From Teratosphaeria epicoccoides (Eukaryota > Ascomycota > Dothideomycetes > Mycosphaerellales > Teratosphaeriaceae): a stretch of DNA of 64,000 nt. The stretch lies in contig JADDMT010000002.1 in NCBI GenBank assembly GCA_021401465.1, forward strand, positions 434,001 to 498,000. Reading direction: 5' to 3'. Position 1 is the stretch's first letter. The number at the start of each line of letters is the position of its first letter. A program made the translations under genes and the position numbers. The notes under the pieces are model-generated. The model saw only the letters and a program-made list of their open reading frames with translations, was not told where the DNA came from and ran no database searches. Positions 63,562 to 64,000 of the stretch are shown here, in pieces.

Positions 63562-64000
63562 ATGGCCACCGCACAGCAGCAGAACGCGACCAACGCGGAC
63601 ATGATGGAGAAGACCACCAGCGGCACTCATGGCATTGACCATGCGAGCCACAACGGCGGCGCAGTCCAGCGCAAGCCCTACGACTACGGTGGCAACCCGC
63701 TGATGCACATCAACACTGGCGACTCGGTCCGAATGCCCGCCTTCGGTGGTGAGTTCCAGCCTGGTCTCTACAAGTCGACGACGGACCGCAAGTTCGCCAA
63801 CCCGGCTCCTCTTGGTCTCAGTGCCTTCGCGTTGACCACGTTCGTCCTGTCCCTCATCAACCTGGGCACCCGTGGCATCTCTGGCCCGAGCTTGGTCATC
63901 GGCGCTGCCTTCGGTTACGGTGGTCTTGTCCAGCTCCTCGCGGGCATGTGGTATGTGGAGCAAGCGGCCGAGGTGGAGATGAAACTGCGGCTGATCGTGG
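63562..64000 (+). CDS. GPR1/FUN34/YaaH acetate transporter, 5' part
   Basis: The start is in excellent context (CACAATGGCC). The first exon, 63562-63950, gives 129 residues, then GTATGT opens an intron that runs past the window edge. The Gln/Asn-rich cytosolic lead contains YGGNPLMHINTG and FQPGLYKSTTDRK. The family signature FANPAPLGLSAFALTTF begins helix 1, followed by SLINLGTRG and the GAAFGYGGLVQLLAGMW helix. These six-helix plasma-membrane proteins carry acetate and ammonium (Ato1/Ady2 in yeast, AcpA in Aspergillus). The gene is truncated by the window, not broken. Confidence 0.88.
   Translation, partial: MATAQQQNATNADMMEKTTSGTHGIDHASHNGGAVQRKPYDYGGNPLMHINTGDSVRMPAFGGEFQPGLYKSTTDRKFANPAPLGLSAFALTTFVLSLINLGTRGISGPSLVIGAAFGYGGLVQLLAGMWYVEQAAEVEMKLRLIV

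Overview
The window is nuclear DNA of a filamentous ascomycete. The introns are short (about 47 to 80 bases), with GT(A/G)NG(T/G) donors, CTGAC/CTAA-type branch points and (C/T)AG acceptors. Genes are compact and lie on both strands with no operons. Several families are fungal (tannase/feruloyl esterase, GPR1/FUN34 acetate transporter, DUF2264, an Atg28-like coiled-coil protein, small secreted proteins). The membrane-protein and secreted-protein families suggest a Dothideomycete of the Mycosphaerellales/Capnodiales type, but this is an inference and the species cannot be read from the sequence.

Layout. 0-7 kb: the 3' end of an unknown gene, an F-box gene, a single-pass membrane protein, then a decayed DUF2264 relic. 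7-24 kb: a small multi-pass membrane protein with a GC-AG intron, mitochondrial succinate-semialdehyde dehydrogenase, an MFS exporter, a secreted tannase/feruloyl esterase, a type I membrane protein, an Atg28-like coiled-coil protein, phosphopantetheine adenylyltransferase and a formate/nitrite transporter. 24-36 kb: an AT-hook nuclear protein, the oligosaccharyltransferase subunit Swp1, a mitochondrial-type membrane protein, glutaminyl cyclase and a long basic/serine-rich protein with a Cys/His cluster.

36.5-48.8 kb is a different compartment. It is gene-poor and holds decayed genes (an RNase III gene with a frameshift, an RBR-like relic, a GDSL/SGNH hydrolase relic, a medium-chain dehydrogenase with a frameshift), a CpG-depleted patch, minisatellite-like repeats and three small secreted-protein genes with look-alike signal peptides. 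It also holds a small ORF with two 26-residue Cys-rich modules whose copies differ almost only at synonymous sites. This is the most interesting region.

48.8-64 kb returns to housekeeping genes: mitochondrial tyrosyl-tRNA synthetase, histone N-acetyltransferase NatD, a LYRM2-like protein, pescadillo/Nop7, GPI-transamidase subunit PIG-U, an M24 aminopeptidase with an in-frame TGA, an AAA ATPase, a short-chain dehydrogenase and the 5' part of an acetate transporter cut by the window edge. Many pairs are divergent with short shared promoters. Intron positions were deduced by hand from splice signals, phase and conserved protein reading; no database or transcript was consulted.
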